A DNA stretch of 64,000 bases from Methylomonas aurea (GCF_024505045.1 NZ_JANIBM010000002.1:124001-188000), one strand, 5' to 3'. Positions 9,939 to 19,479 are shown, numbered from the stretch's first letter. Numbers and translations are program-made. Notes: generated by a model not told the origin, from the sequence alone.

Positions 9939-10738
9939 GCCAGCGCCGCGAAGTCGAAGCCCGGCTGGCCTTGTTCGACGAATTGTCCGGCATCCTCGGC
10001 GCGATGCGCAGTTTCGCGTTGGCCGAATTGCGCAAGGTCGGCAAGCGCGAAGCCGGCCAGCAGTTGGTCGTAGAGTCGTTGCTGGCCGCTTTGCACGATT
10101 TGTCCGGCGCCTTGCCGGAAGCGTTTTATGCCGATACCGCCAAATCCCGCGCCGATATCTGGTTGTTGTTCGGCTCGGTGCGCGGCTTTTGCGGCAGTTT
10201 CAACGAAGACGTGCTGCGTTTTTGGCAGGGTGCGGCCGAGCTTGAAGCGCCGTTGATTTTGGTGGGCGAACGCCTGCATTGCCTATTCGACGGTCATGAA
10301 TCCGCCGTTTTTCTGGACGGCGCCGAGGGCGGGCTGGATGCGCCGGCGGCGATTGACCGGATTTTGGCGGCGCTCGCCGAACTGCGCGGCGATGGCGATT
10401 ATGGTTTGATGGTCTGCATCCGCGACGAGCAGGGCGCTCGCAGCCAGCGCTTGTGGCCGTTGCCACCCACTGCCTGCGGGAGTGTTCCGCTAGAACTGCC
10501 GTTGACTTATCAGCGTCCTGCCGCAGTTGCGATGGGCGTTGCCGAACAGTATTTGTTCCATATGCTGCTGGCGCTGATGTTGCGTGCGATTCGGGTCGAA
10601 AATCACATGCGCTTGATGCAGATGGAAACTGCACTGCGCCATCTCGAGCGCGGCGGCGAGGATTTGCAACGCCAGCGCAACCGCCTGCGGCAGGAGGAAA
10701 TCGTCGAGGAAATCGAGCTGATGGTCGGCCGGCGCTAG
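9935..10738 (+). CDS. atpG: N-type ATPase subunit gamma (divergent)
   Basis: 267-residue central shaft. Sequence similarity to ordinary gamma is low, but the layout fits: an N-terminal helix with L-S-G-I-L-G-A-M-R, a central Rossmann-like part with [11 protein letters not shown] (ordinary gamma has S-D-R-G-L-C-G-G-L-N), and a long basic C-terminal helix (R-A-I-R-V-E-N-H ... [11 protein letters not shown]). It is the last gene of the operon, the usual place in N-ATPases. Confidence 0.85.
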   Translation: MSQRREVEARLALFDELSGILGAMRSFALAELRKVGKREAGQQLVVESLLAALHDLSGALPEAFYADTAKSRADIWLLFGSVRGFCGSFNEDVLRFWQGAAELEAPLILVGERLHCLFDGHESAVFLDGAEGGLDAPAAIDRILAALAELRGDGDYGLMVCIRDEQGARSQRLWPLPPTACGSVPLELPLTYQRPAAVAMGVAEQYLFHMLLALMLRAIRVENHMRLMQMETALRHLERGGEDLQRQRNRLRQEEIVEEIELMVGRR

Positions 10739-10838
10739 TCTGGCGATGCGCCGACTTGCCTATTTTTGCAGGTTGGTCGAGGAAACGGCGGCGGCAAACC
10801 CTCTGGTTGCCGATCCGCCGCCTAGTCTGCCTTGCGAA

Positions 10839-11969
10839 TTACGCCTGATGGGCTTGCACTGCCGCAGTCGATTTTCTCCGCCGGTTTGCCAACAGGCCCA
10901 ACAAACCCGAGCCCATCAACCAAAATGCCGGCGGTACCGGCACCGGCGCGACTGCATTCAGGTTAACCGCGCCGTTTTGTGCGCCGAGATAGGTGCCGAT
11001 TTCGGCTTCGGTCGGATTCGAGTCGCTGCCGGCCTTGGCTTCGTGGTTTTCCGGATCGTACTCGCCGGCATACTTGTAAAACTCGTAGCGGAAGATGACC
11101 GATTCGGCATTCTGGCCCAAAACGTTCTGGTAACCGGCTTCAAGTTTGCCGGCGTCCGGATTGCCCGGATCGGTTTGCAATAACTGCCATTCGATTTCGG
11201 TTTCGGCTTGTTCGATCACTTGGTTGCCGCCGATCAGTTCTTCGAGTTCAACTTCGCGTTCCAATTCGGTGCGGAACACTTTTACCCAGATCGCTTCGCC
11301 GAATTGGCCTTCTTGCTCGGCTTGCGGGGCGCGAATATCGGCCACGACCACCGGCTGCGGTTGCGGCTGACCAACCGGCGCAGGCTCGGCAGGGATCACG
11401 TTCCAGTTCGGTGCCGGCAGCACGACTTGACCGTTGCTTTTGGCCAAGGTGCCGGAATTGGAGCCGTCATCGAAAAGCCAGCTATACGTGGTTTTGCTGG
11501 CGTTCTTGCTGGTGCCGACGCCGAAATGGTCGCACGGGGTGCCGGCGTTATAGCCGACGCCGCCGCCGGTCCAGCAGTTGTCGCCGGGGGTGACGAAGGC
11601 GCCGCTCGGCGTGCCGAATAACCAGGATTGGCTGGCTGCATCCCAGGCGCTGGCATAGGTCACCCGAGTGCCGAAGATGCTGCCGTTGGCGTACTCGGTA
11701 ATGGTCGGTGCGCCATAACGCACGACCGCGTTGTTCGGGTCGAAACCGGTGCCGCTGGGAAAACCGCGACCGGCACCGCCGAAGGTGTCGGTAATGTCGC
11801 TACTGTGCAGGCCTTCGAGTTCGATTTCGAAGCCGTGGGCGGTATTGCCGGTATCGTTAACGACGTCGAAATTGCCTAGAAACCCGAGAACACTTGCCGA
11901 AGCAATATTGGGTAACAAGACTAAAGAAAAGGTAGTGGCATAAGCGCGGATTTTGAATTTTGTCGCCAT
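10839..11969 (-). CDS. VPLPA/PEP-CTERM sorted exported protein, unknown function
   Basis: 376 residues. A signal peptide (1 to about 25, ending A-S-A) leads into a Gly/Asn/Thr-rich exported domain with a Cys pair (D-N-C-W and T-P-C-D). The C-terminus is a sorting signal: V-P-V-P-P-A-F-W-L, then a Gly-rich membrane helix (G-S-G-L-L-G-L-L) and a basic tail N-R-R-R-K. Such tails are processed by exosortases; one is encoded at 49431-50945. The body matches no enzyme family I know. GGAG lies just before ATG 11969. Confidence 0.85.
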   Translation of the reverse strand: MATKFKIRAYATTFSLVLLPNIASASVLGFLGNFDVVNDTGNTAHGFEIELEGLHSSDITDTFGGAGRGFPSGTGFDPNNAVVRYGAPTITEYANGSIFGTRVTYASAWDAASQSWLFGTPSGAFVTPGDNCWTGGGVGYNAGTPCDHFGVGTSKNASKTTYSWLFDDGSNSGTLAKSNGQVVLPAPNWNVIPAEPAPVGQPQPQPVVVADIRAPQAEQEGQFGEAIWVKVFRTELEREVELEELIGGNQVIEQAETEIEWQLLQTDPGNPDAGKLEAGYQNVLGQNAESVIFRYEFYKYAGEYDPENHEAKAGSDSNPTEAEIGTYLGAQNGAVNLNAVAPVPVPPAFWLMGSGLLGLLANRRRKSTAAVQAHQA

Positions 11970-12060
11970 TATTGCTCCTGGTTGGCTAGGGCTTAACTAA
12001 AGCTGATCGTCTGCGGGACGATGGGATGCCTTATAGCAAACCAAGATGAATTCAACATGA

Positions 12061-12084
12061 AAACTGTGTTAATCCTCACAGTTT
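12061..12084 (-). terminator. Hairpin over the stop codon of the cytochrome b gene
   Basis: AAACTGTG (12061-12068) and CACAGTTT (12077-12084) form an eight-base-pair stem with an eight-base loop holding the stop codon. On the minus strand the stem is followed by only a few T residues, so a weak terminator at best. Confidence 0.35.
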
Positions 12085-12716
12085 GGCAATTTCGGTTTGC
12101 GTCCGGTGACCATGGCTTTCACCAAACCTTCCTTGTTTACTTTGCTGGAAATCACGACACCCAGTACATGGAGGGCGATCAATAGCAACATCAGATTGCT
12201 GGCGATCTCGTGAATTTCCTCCCAGAATTCCTCGGCCTCATCTTCAGCTTCAGCCGACTTGCCTTTGCCTTCTTCCTCCTCTTCGGCGTGGGCAGCGCTG
12301 ATTACGCTGAGCATTCGACTGTCCTGCGCCAACGGGCCGCGGCCTTCTTCGATGGCATAGACTTTCAAACCGCTGATTGTCACGACGAACAACGTGCTCA
12401 GCAGCGCCAGAACCATCCAGCCGCCGAGCGGATTGTGGCCCAGATAGTGTTTGGCGCTACCTTGTCGCAGTTGGGATACATAGCGAAACACGGCGGCTGG
12501 GGAACGCACGAATTGGCTGAATCGGGCATAGCGGCCGCCCACGAATCCCCAGATCAATCGGAGGCTGATCAAGCCCAGCACGGTGTAGCCGGCATAGATG
12601 TGCCAGTAATTGTCTTCTTCGCTGGTAACGTAAGCGACCGCGAATGCAACGACCAGCGACCAATGGAACACGCGGACGAAAATATCCCAAACCGCTACCG
12701 CATTGTCGTTTTGCAT
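12069..12716 (-). CDS. Cytochrome b561-type membrane protein
   Basis: 215 residues, four membrane helices (about 12-30, 37-58, 98-118, 170-190). Histidines fit for haem ligation: V-F-H-W (helix 1), Y-W-H-I-Y (helix 2) and the last helix (E-E-I-H, A-L-H-V). It belongs to the cytochrome b/b561 electron carrier group that accepts electrons for a periplasmic or membrane partner. Odd point: a long acidic linker before the last helix, with runs of Glu (A-H-A-E-E-E-E-E and D-E-A-E-E-F-W-E-E). No redox partner gene lies beside it. Divergent from the response regulator gene. Confidence 0.82.
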   Translation of the reverse strand: MQNDNAVAVWDIFVRVFHWSLVVAFAVAYVTSEEDNYWHIYAGYTVLGLISLRLIWGFVGGRYARFSQFVRSPAAVFRYVSQLRQGSAKHYLGHNPLGGWMVLALLSTLFVVTISGLKVYAIEEGRGPLAQDSRMLSVISAAHAEEEEEGKGKSAEAEDEAEEFWEEIHEIASNLMLLLIALHVLGVVISSKVNKEGLVKAMVTGRKPKLPNCED

Positions 12717-12850
12717 GGTTCAAGCTCCAGAATAGTTGAGGTATGGCCGGCATTTTAGCCAGGCGAAATGAAACCAATCTTAAAAATCACCGTATCGGCG
12801 GATAAACCATTACACTCTGAACCATTTTCAAGGGGGATGGGCGCCGCGTT

Positions 12851-13516
12851 ATGCGATTGTTGTTGGTGGAAGACGATCCGGGGCTGTCGAGATCGTTAAA
12901 ACTCGAGCTGGAAAGTGCCGGTTTTGCCGTCGATTGCGCGATGGACGGCGAAAGTGCCGAGTTCCTGGGCTCCACCGAATCCTACGACATCGTGATTCTG
13001 GATCTGGGCTTGCCGAAAATGCCCGGCCTGGAGGTGTTGCGGCGTTGGCGGCAGGCGGAAAACCATGTGCCGGTGATCGTGTTGACCGCCCGTGACGCCT
13101 GGCACGAGAAAGTCGACGGCTTCAAAGCCGGCGCCGACGACTACCTGGGTAAGCCGTTTCATATCGAAGAACTGTTGGCTCGGGTGCAGGCGCTGTTGAA
13201 GCGCTTTCACGGCCGGATGCAGCCGCAACTGGCCGGTTGCGGTTTAACGCTGGACGAAGATGCGCAAACGGTCAGCGTTAACGGCGGTCGCCCGGAACAA
13301 CTGACGGCGATCGAATTTCGCTTGCTGCGTTATTTCATGTTGCATCCCGGCAAAGTTTTGACCAGAACCCATTTGCTGGAACATATCTACCAATGCGACA
13401 GCGATCCGGCCAGCAACGTGATCGAGGTTTACGTCAACCGTTTGCGGCGCAAGTTGGGCAACGATCTGATCGCCACCCGCCGCGGCCAGGGTTACGTGTT
13501 CGGCGAGAAAGCCTGA
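12851..13516 (+). CDS. OmpR/PhoB-family response regulator (QseB/PmrA-like)
   Basis: 221 residues. The receiver domain has the acidic pair E7-D8-D9, the phosphoacceptor D51 (V-I-L-D-L-G-L-P) and a Y-L-G-K-P-F lysine motif where most relatives have L-T-K-P-F. The winged-helix DNA-binding domain runs from about 127 to 219 (L-T-A-I-E-F-R-L-L-R-Y ... V-I-E-V-Y-V-N-R-L-R-R-K-L). Its stop overlaps the kinase start (TGATG), so the two are translationally coupled. The target genes are unknown; the divergent cytochrome b gene is one candidate. Confidence 0.92.
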   Translation: MRLLLVEDDPGLSRSLKLELESAGFAVDCAMDGESAEFLGSTESYDIVILDLGLPKMPGLEVLRRWRQAENHVPVIVLTARDAWHEKVDGFKAGADDYLGKPFHIEELLARVQALLKRFHGRMQPQLAGCGLTLDEDAQTVSVNGGRPEQLTAIEFRLLRYFMLHPGKVLTRTHLLEHIYQCDSDPASNVIEVYVNRLRRKLGNDLIATRRGQGYVFGEKA

Positions 13517-14835
13517 TGTCGTTGCAACGCCGTTTGAATCGCGGCTTGATGTTGATTTTGAGTGCGGTGTTCGTCGGTCATTGGCTGGCGGCGGACTGGG
13601 TGATCCGCGCCGTCGCCGAAAAGCAGATGACCACGCGCTTACAACACGACGCCGACTCGTTGTTGGACACGTTGAAGCCTGACGGAGATGGCCGGCTGGA
13701 TTTCGACAGTTCCCACATCGGCACCGTTTACGGTCAGGCGTTTTCCGGCCATTATTTCGTGTTGCACATCGGCGACAAAACCTATTATTCCCAATCGTTG
13801 CAGGGCGAAACCTTGCCGATAGCCGCCTTGCCGGTCGACTCCGTGCAGTTGTTCCATTATAGCGATGGGCCGCAGCGGCAGCCGTTGCTGGTGTTGAACC
13901 GCGGCTTGCAGCGTTTGGGCTATCCGGTCAGTATCGCCATCGCCGAGGATCTGACCGACATCGGCCGCGACATCGATCATATCCGGCTGGCCTATTTGCT
14001 GTTGACGGTATTGGTGCTGCTACTTGCCATCGGTCTGCAAACCGCGGACGTACGGCGGGCATTGCATCCGATGCAGGCGGCGCGCGCCGAATTGGCGGAG
14101 ATTGCCGGCGGCCGCAAACAGCAAATCCAGACCCGGGTGCCGCTGGAAATCAAACCCTTGGTCAGGGAAGTCAACCGCCTGTTGCTGTTGGTCGAGCGGC
14201 GCCTGCACCAGTCGCGGACCGCAATCGGCAATCTGGCGCACTCGTTGAAAACGCCGTTGGCGATGCTGTTCAGACTGGCGGAACACCCCGATCTGAACGC
14301 TCACCCCGAATTGCGGCAACAGTTGCAGCAGCAAGCGCAAAAAATGCATGAACGTATCGAGCGCGAATTGAAGCGGGCCCGATTGTCCGGCAACTTGCAA
14401 TCGGCCAGCATGTTTAATCCGCAGGAAGAGCTGGATGTCTTGACCAAGCTGCTGCGCAACATTTATTCGGAAAAGCTGCTTGACTTTCAAATCAGTGCGC
14501 CGGATCGGCTGATCAATTTCGATAGGGAGGATATGTTGGAATTGATCGGCAATCTATTGGACAACGCTTGTAAGTGGGCCGCACGGCGTATCGTCGTCGA
14601 AATCGATTGCGCGCAGACCATGAGGATCAGCGTCGAGGACGACGGGCCGGGCTGCTCTGCAGCGGACATGCTGCAGCTCAGCCGGCGCGGCTTGCGCCTG
14701 GACGAAGCGGTGCAAGGCCATGGGCTGGGGCTGGCGATCGTGCGCGATATTGCCGAGTTTTACCGCGGAACCTTAGTCATCGAGCGCTCGCCGCGGCTCG
14801 GCGGTCTGCGCGTCAGCGTGCAATTCCCGAGCTGA
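13516..14835 (+). CDS. Sensor histidine kinase (QseC/PhoQ-like)
   Basis: Membrane sensor partner of the preceding regulator, 439 residues from ATG 13516. Membrane helix about 8-27, a periplasmic sensor of about 125 residues, second helix about 157-175, a HAMP-like linker, then the H-box A-H-S-L-K-T-P-L with phosphorylated H242. N-box L-I-G-N-L-L-D-N-A, G1 D-D-G-P-G-C and G2 G-H-G-L-G-L-A-I complete the ATPase domain. The signal sensed cannot be read from sequence. Confidence 0.92.
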   Translation: MSLQRRLNRGLMLILSAVFVGHWLAADWVIRAVAEKQMTTRLQHDADSLLDTLKPDGDGRLDFDSSHIGTVYGQAFSGHYFVLHIGDKTYYSQSLQGETLPIAALPVDSVQLFHYSDGPQRQPLLVLNRGLQRLGYPVSIAIAEDLTDIGRDIDHIRLAYLLLTVLVLLLAIGLQTADVRRALHPMQAARAELAEIAGGRKQQIQTRVPLEIKPLVREVNRLLLLVERRLHQSRTAIGNLAHSLKTPLAMLFRLAEHPDLNAHPELRQQLQQQAQKMHERIERELKRARLSGNLQSASMFNPQEELDVLTKLLRNIYSEKLLDFQISAPDRLINFDREDMLELIGNLLDNACKWAARRIVVEIDCAQTMRISVEDDGPGCSAADMLQLSRRGLRLDEAVQGHGLGLAIVRDIAEFYRGTLVIERSPRLGGLRVSVQFPS

Positions 14836-14852
14836 ACGCCGGCAGCGGCGGG

Positions 14853-14858
14853 TATAAT
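14853..14858 (+). promoter_or_regulatory. Candidate -10 box for argH
   Basis: A perfect TATAAT lies 35 bases before the argH ATG and just after the kinase stop. No good -35 box is found at 17 bases, so the site is tentative. Confidence 0.4.
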
Positions 14859-14892
14859 TGGCCTTTTTTGTTCGATCAATCTGCCGAGTATC

Positions 14893-16284
14893 ATGACCAC
14901 CGTTAATTCCGAAAAACTCTCCAGCGCCCGTTTTGCCGAAGCCACCGACGCCTTCGTCGAGGAATTCACCGCATCGGTCAATTTCGACCAACGTATGGCG
15001 CAACAAGATATCCAAGGCTCGCTGGCGCATGCGGCGATGCTATGCAAGATCGGTATTCTGACCGAGCAGGAATTGGCGGATATCCGCAACGGTTTGGCCC
15101 AGATCAGCGGCGAGATCACGCGCGGCGAATTCGTTTGGTCGGTAAAGCAGGAAGACGTGCACATGAACATCGAAGCGCGTTTGACCGATCTGATCGGCAT
15201 CGCCGGCAAGAAGCTGCATACCGGCCGTTCCCGCAACGACCAGGTGGCGACCGACATTCGTTTGTATCTGCGCGACGAAATCGGCAACATCCTCGGCCAA
15301 TTGCAGCGCTTGCAGTTGGCATTGTTGGACAAGGCCGAGCAGGAAGCCGATACCATCATGCCCGGCTTCACCCATTTGCAGGTGGCGCAACCGGTCACTT
15401 TCGGCCACCACTTGATGGCCTGGTTCGAGATGCTGAGCCGCGACCGCGAGCGTTTTCTGGATTGCGCCAAGCGCCTGAACGTGATGCCGTTGGGCGCGGC
15501 CGCGTTGGCCGGTACCAGCTACCCGCTGGATCGTTTTATGACCGCCGAGTTGTTGGGCTTCAGCCGGCCGTCGAATAACTCGCTGGACTCGGTCAGCGAC
15601 CGCGATTTCGCGATCGAATTCGCCGCCGCCGGCAGCGTGTTGATGATGCACTTATCGCGGTTTTCCGAGGAGTTGGTGTTGTGGGCCAGCGCCCAGTTCG
15701 ATTTCATCGACATTCCGGATGCCTTCTGCACCGGCTCGTCGATCATGCCGCAAAAGAAAAATCCGGACGTGCCGGAATTGGTGCGCGGTAAATCCGGCCG
15801 GGTGGCCGGGCATTTGATTTCGTTGTTGATGCTGATGAAAAGCCAGCCTTTGGCTTACAACAAAGATAACCAGGAAGACAAGGAACCGCTGTTCGACACC
15901 GCCGATACTTTGGTCAATTGCCTGCGCGCCTTTGCCGACATGATGCCTCACGTTAAAGCCAAGCGCGAGAATATGTACCAATCCGCCAAGCGCGGTTTTG
16001 CGACGGCAACCGATTTGGCGGATTACTTGGTGCGCAAGGGCATGGCGTTTCGCGATGCGCACGAAGTGGTCGGCCAAGCCGTACGCTTGGGTTTGAACAG
16101 CGGCCGGGATTTGTCGGAATTGACCTTGGCCGAGTTGCAAGGGTTTTCCGCCGCTATCGGCGCCGATGTCTTCGATATTCTTTCCCTGGAAGGTTCGGTC
16201 GCCGCTCGTTCCCTGATCGGCGGCACGGCTCCGGAGACGGTACGTAAGGCAATCTGTGAAGCAAGACACCAAATAACCGGATAA
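14893..16284 (+). CDS. argH: Argininosuccinate lyase
   Basis: Last step of arginine synthesis: splits argininosuccinate into arginine and fumarate. 463 residues, the usual length. The fumarase/lyase signature [12 protein letters not shown] is present, as are [13 protein letters not shown] and T-H-L-Q-V-A-Q-P-V. Start at ATG 14893 behind the -10-like sequence, independent of the two-component pair upstream. Confidence 0.97.
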   Translation: MTTVNSEKLSSARFAEATDAFVEEFTASVNFDQRMAQQDIQGSLAHAAMLCKIGILTEQELADIRNGLAQISGEITRGEFVWSVKQEDVHMNIEARLTDLIGIAGKKLHTGRSRNDQVATDIRLYLRDEIGNILGQLQRLQLALLDKAEQEADTIMPGFTHLQVAQPVTFGHHLMAWFEMLSRDRERFLDCAKRLNVMPLGAAALAGTSYPLDRFMTAELLGFSRPSNNSLDSVSDRDFAIEFAAAGSVLMMHLSRFSEELVLWASAQFDFIDIPDAFCTGSSIMPQKKNPDVPELVRGKSGRVAGHLISLLMLMKSQPLAYNKDNQEDKEPLFDTADTLVNCLRAFADMMPHVKAKRENMYQSAKRGFATATDLADYLVRKGMAFRDAHEVVGQAVRLGLNSGRDLSELTLAELQGFSAAIGADVFDILSLEGSVAARSLIGGTAPETVRKAICEARHQITG

Positions 16285-16315
16285 TTAGCCTGGAAATAAG
16301 CGGCCTAGCTGCTAA

Positions 16316-16342
16316 CCTTCCGGCATCGTTTTTTACGGAAGG
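16316..16342 (+). promoter_or_regulatory. Hairpin that hides the ribosome binding site of the GTPase operon
   Basis: CCTTCCG (16316-16322) pairs with CGGAAGG (16336-16342) around a 13-base loop holding six T residues. The 3' arm is the Shine-Dalgarno sequence (GGAAGG) of the gene starting at ATG 16348. Pairing would block ribosome entry, so translation may be controlled. The pairing is seen; the control is inference. Confidence 0.5.
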
Positions 16343-16347
16343 TGGCT

Positions 16348-17052
16348 ATGGCCGTTTTTCACTCCATTTTGGTTACCGACAGCCAAGCCGAGACCGCGGC
16401 GAACCGCAGCCTCTGGCTGGACGGCGAACTGGCGAGTTTTGGCTACGTCCCCGATTCGGATGCGGCGCTGGCCGTGTTGTCGGTCAAAGTGCACCGCAAA
16501 CCGCACGATCTGACGGCGCATTTGCGCCGCATCCATCATTGCTACCAACAACGCCACTCGGCGGCGCTGTATGCCGCTGTGCTGGATTTGTCGATCGTCT
16601 TGCAAGGCAAGGGCGAGGCGCTCAGGCGGCGGATGCTTAACGCCAGCCGGATTCGTTTGGAACCACGCGATTTCCAAATTTTGTCGGCTTTGGAGCGACA
16701 CGATCCGCGCCAAATCGGCAACCGCTACTCGTTACTGGCCAGCGGAATCCAGGGCCGTAGCGATCTGCTCGCGCCGCTAGCAACGCAATCCGAATCGAAC
16801 CACGATCCGTTGGCGTTGGCTAACGACTTTATCGAATACAGCCAATTGGATCAGGCCATGGATGTGCTGGAACACGCGGTCGGCCTCTATCCGCAGCGCG
16901 GCGAACTGCAAACGGCGTTATTGGAACTGTACCGCTCCACCGCCAGCCGCGAGCGCTTTCAAACCGCTTGGCGCACCTTCAACGAATTGGCCGTACCGTT
17001 GGTTGGCGACTGGCAATCGGTGGCAGACTATTTCGACCGGCAGGCGTCATGA
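16348..17052 (+). CDS. TPR-like protein heading the GTPase operon, unknown function
   Basis: 234 residues, cytosolic (no signal or membrane helix). ATG 16348 fits the GGAAGG site better than the GTG at 16342. The C-terminal 90 residues look like tetratricopeptide/FimV-C-type helices (D-P-L-A-L-A-N-D-F-I ... A-M-D-V-L-E-H-A-V-G-L-Y-P, then L-L-E-L-Y-R-S). The N-terminal 140 residues are helical with many His/Arg and match no family I know. Its stop overlaps the next start (ATGA). A scaffold role in the GTPase module is inferred from context only. Confidence 0.65.
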   Translation: MAVFHSILVTDSQAETAANRSLWLDGELASFGYVPDSDAALAVLSVKVHRKPHDLTAHLRRIHHCYQQRHSAALYAAVLDLSIVLQGKGEALRRRMLNASRIRLEPRDFQILSALERHDPRQIGNRYSLLASGIQGRSDLLAPLATQSESNHDPLALANDFIEYSQLDQAMDVLEHAVGLYPQRGELQTALLELYRSTASRERFQTAWRTFNELAVPLVGDWQSVADYFDRQAS

Positions 17053-18272
17053 ATAAAACCGCAAAAACCGCCCATCCTTATCGGATTGCGTTGCACGGCA
17101 TGGACAGCCGCACCAGCAAGACCATGGAAATGTATTTGAAGGGCCCGTGCCGCGGCGCGGCCGTGGTCGCCGCCGCCGATGAAGCCCAAATCGATATGAT
17201 CGACGCCGACCACGCCAAGGCGCGGGAAATTTTGGACCAGCGTAAGGCTGCGGCGCCTGGCCGGCCGATCATCCTGCTGTCGCTGCAGACCCTGCAGATC
17301 GATAACACTTTCTTCATCAAAAAACCGGTCAGTGCCGAACAGATACTCGGCGTGCTGGACAAAATCGGGCCGTTATTGAAAGCGGCAGAGAACAAACCGG
17401 AGCCGGCACCGGCCACGCCTGCAAAACCGCAGTCGGCGCCAGCGTCTGCACCTGCGGCCAAAACCGTTCTCGACGTCTACGTCAAGCCGGCCAAACCGAC
17501 CAAACCCATCGATAACGCCGAACGGCAAAAGACCGCCAAACACCAATCGGCGATGCAACTCAACGAAGGCGGTTTTACCGCGTTTTTGGGTACGGTCGGC
17601 GATATCGACTTTGACGACGAGGCGCAATTGCCCACCGCTTGTTACGATCCGCGCCAGTTTTTCCTGGGTTATGTGCAGTCGGCCGCCAAGACCGCCGGTC
17701 TGCAGGCAAGGCCGTTGCGGCTCAGCTCGATCTGGAAGCCGCTATATCTATTCCCCGAGCAGAATGAAGTCTGGCTCGATGCCGACGACAAACAATTGCG
17801 CGCCTTTGCCGGGGTTGCGTTCAAACCCGGCACGGCCAACAACATGAGTTTGTCGGCCCTGGACCCGGCAGCCGCCGCTGCGGAGCGGGCGCCGGAGAAG
17901 TATCAGGATTTGCAAGCCTTTATCTGGAAACTGGCGATCTGGACTTCGAAAGGGCGGTTCCCGATCGGATTGGATATCGAGCGGCCGGTGTTCCTGCAAC
18001 GTTGGCCCAATTTCACCCGCTTGGTGATCACGCCGGATGCGATGCGGATCGCCGCGCTGCTGGTGAAGACCCCGACTGCGCCGAGCGCGGTTTGCCGGGT
18101 ACTGAACGTCAAGCCGCAATACGTGTTCGTGTTTATCAGCGCTTGCCATGCCATAGGTATCTTGCGCCAGAGCGAGCGCGAAGCCGATGTGGTGATCGCC
18201 GCACCCGTGCCGGAAAAGCCGAAAAACGAAGGGTTGTTACGCAAAATTCTCAGTAAATTGCGCGGTGCCTAG
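17049..18272 (+). CDS. Pseudo-receiver protein with C-terminal winged-helix-like domain
   Basis: 407 residues from ATG 17049. Residues 10 to about 115 resemble a response-regulator receiver: M-I-D-A-D-H, then R-P-I-I-L-L-S and F-I-K-K-P-V-S-A-E-Q, which matches the beta5 K-P end; but no clear D-D pocket or phosphoacceptor is seen. An Ala/Pro/Lys linker (about 115-165) follows. The C-terminal half has W-K-P-L-Y-L-F and ends in a helix-turn-helix-like section (M-R-I-A-A-L-L-V-K-T-P-T-A ... Y-V-F-V-F-I-S-A-C-H-A-I-G). Packed between the TPR-like protein and the GTPase. Probably a signalling adaptor; function not known. Confidence 0.6.
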   Translation: MNKTAKTAHPYRIALHGMDSRTSKTMEMYLKGPCRGAAVVAAADEAQIDMIDADHAKAREILDQRKAAAPGRPIILLSLQTLQIDNTFFIKKPVSAEQILGVLDKIGPLLKAAENKPEPAPATPAKPQSAPASAPAAKTVLDVYVKPAKPTKPIDNAERQKTAKHQSAMQLNEGGFTAFLGTVGDIDFDDEAQLPTACYDPRQFFLGYVQSAAKTAGLQARPLRLSSIWKPLYLFPEQNEVWLDADDKQLRAFAGVAFKPGTANNMSLSALDPAAAAAERAPEKYQDLQAFIWKLAIWTSKGRFPIGLDIERPVFLQRWPNFTRLVITPDAMRIAALLVKTPTAPSAVCRVLNVKPQYVFVFISACHAIGILRQSEREADVVIAAPVPEKPKNEGLLRKILSKLRGA

Positions 18273-18293
18273 CCGCTCTCAGCAGGAATTCCG

Positions 18294-18830
18294 ATGAGCC
18301 AATATAAAATCATTTTCACCGGGCCGGTCGGCGCCGGAAAAACCACTGCGATCAACGCCATCAGCGACACGCCGCCCGTGAAAACCGACGCGGCGGCCAG
18401 CGACATGACCAAGAACCGCAAAGCCTCGACCACGGTGGCGATGGATTACGGCGTGATGAATCTGGCCGGCGGCGAAAAGATCCATTTGTACGGCACGCCG
18501 GGTCAGGAACGCTTCGATTTCATGTGGGACATTCTGGTCAACGGCGGTATCGGCTTGATTTTGCTGTTAGATAACACCCGCGCCGACCCGTTTCAGGATA
18601 TGAAGTTCTTTCTAGATGCGTTCAGTAAATTTATCAACGACACCAGTCTGGCCATCGGCGTCACGCAAATGGATTTGAGCAACCGCCCGACCATCGACGA
18701 TTACCACTCGCGCTTGCAGGAATTCGGCATCAAGCCGCCGGTATTTGCTGTGGATGCCCGCGAAAAGAACGACGTGTCGCTGCTGGTGCAGGCCTTGTTG
18801 TATTCGCTGGATCCCGGTTTGGCGGAGTAG
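18294..18830 (+). CDS. Ras/MglA-like small GTPase
   Basis: 178 residues. P-loop G-P-V-G-A-G-K-T-T (10-18, K16), G3-type motif Y-G-T-P-G-Q-E-R-F where Ras has D-T-A-G-Q, and G4-type T-Q-M-D. It belongs to the prokaryotic Ras-like group that includes MglA, the polarity switch for gliding and type IV pili in Myxococcus. The change of Asp to Gly in the G3 box is common in this group. Two downstream genes encode possible (18835) and clear (19526) roadblock-fold partners, as with MglB. It should act as a cytosolic GTP/GDP switch; the downstream target is unknown. Confidence 0.85.
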   Translation: MSQYKIIFTGPVGAGKTTAINAISDTPPVKTDAAASDMTKNRKASTTVAMDYGVMNLAGGEKIHLYGTPGQERFDFMWDILVNGGIGLILLLDNTRADPFQDMKFFLDAFSKFINDTSLAIGVTQMDLSNRPTIDDYHSRLQEFGIKPPVFAVDAREKNDVSLLVQALLYSLDPGLAE

Positions 18831-18834
18831 TGCC

Positions 18835-19479
18835 ATGGAGCGTTTCACACTGGTCGAAGGCCTGTTTTTATATCCGACGCCGGCCGGGGCTTATTACGCG
18901 GTAGCTTATCCGGATTCCGACAAACCCCGGCGTTTTTTGCTGCGCCTGTTGCAGCAGGCGCAGACGCCGGCGCTGGCGTTGCCACCGTTGCAAAGCCTGA
19001 TGGAGATCGAAGACGAACAGAAAGCCTTGGAAATGTTGCTGCATTGCCAGAAGTTAGGCTGGGTGCAGGGTGTGGATACGCCGTTGCAGGCGCCGGCCGG
19101 TGCGCTGGAGGACGTATTGCCCGGCTTGCTGGCCGCGATATCCGAATCCGGCAAGGTGCTGCTGGCGGACGACCAGGGTTTTTATCTGGCCTGCAGCGGC
19201 TTTCCGCACGAGACGGCCGAAGAATTGTCGGCCTTGAGCGCCGAATTGGCCACCGTGCACAAACGCCGCTCCGGCTTATTGAGCAACAACATGGGCATCG
19301 CCAGCCACGCCTGGGCGATTGTCGATGCCTTCGGCGCCAGCCAGATCGGCTTCTGGCCGATTTTCGTCGGCGGCCGCCGTTTCGTGCTGGCCATTGCCGG
19401 CACGCCCCATTTCAATCAGGCCGAATTCGTCAGTTTGGCCTGGATTCTGACGACCCGGTACGTCAAAAAGGGCGATTAG
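18835..19479 (+). CDS. GTPase-associated protein, possibly roadblock-like
   Basis: 214 residues from ATG 18835, two bases after the GTPase stop. The N-terminal half (V-E-G-L-F-L-Y-P-T-P and a helix E-D-E-Q-K-A-L-E-M-L-L-H-C-Q-K-L-G-W) looks like a small winged or helical domain. The second half (V-L-L-A-D-D-Q-G-F-Y-L-A-C-S-G-F ... R-F-V-L-A-I-A-G) has the strand pattern of a Roadblock/LC7 fold. The fold call is by eye and uncertain. The tight spacing supports action with the GTPase. Confidence 0.55.
   Translation: MERFTLVEGLFLYPTPAGAYYAVAYPDSDKPRRFLLRLLQQAQTPALALPPLQSLMEIEDEQKALEMLLHCQKLGWVQGVDTPLQAPAGALEDVLPGLLAAISESGKVLLADDQGFYLACSGFPHETAEELSALSAELATVHKRRSGLLSNNMGIASHAWAIVDAFGASQIGFWPIFVGGRRFVLAIAGTPHFNQAEFVSLAWILTTRYVKKGD

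Noticed and set aside
14760-15470. Leftward 236-codon frame opposite the kinase end and argH
   Set aside because: Ser/Arg-rich shadow spanning two real genes and the promoter between them.
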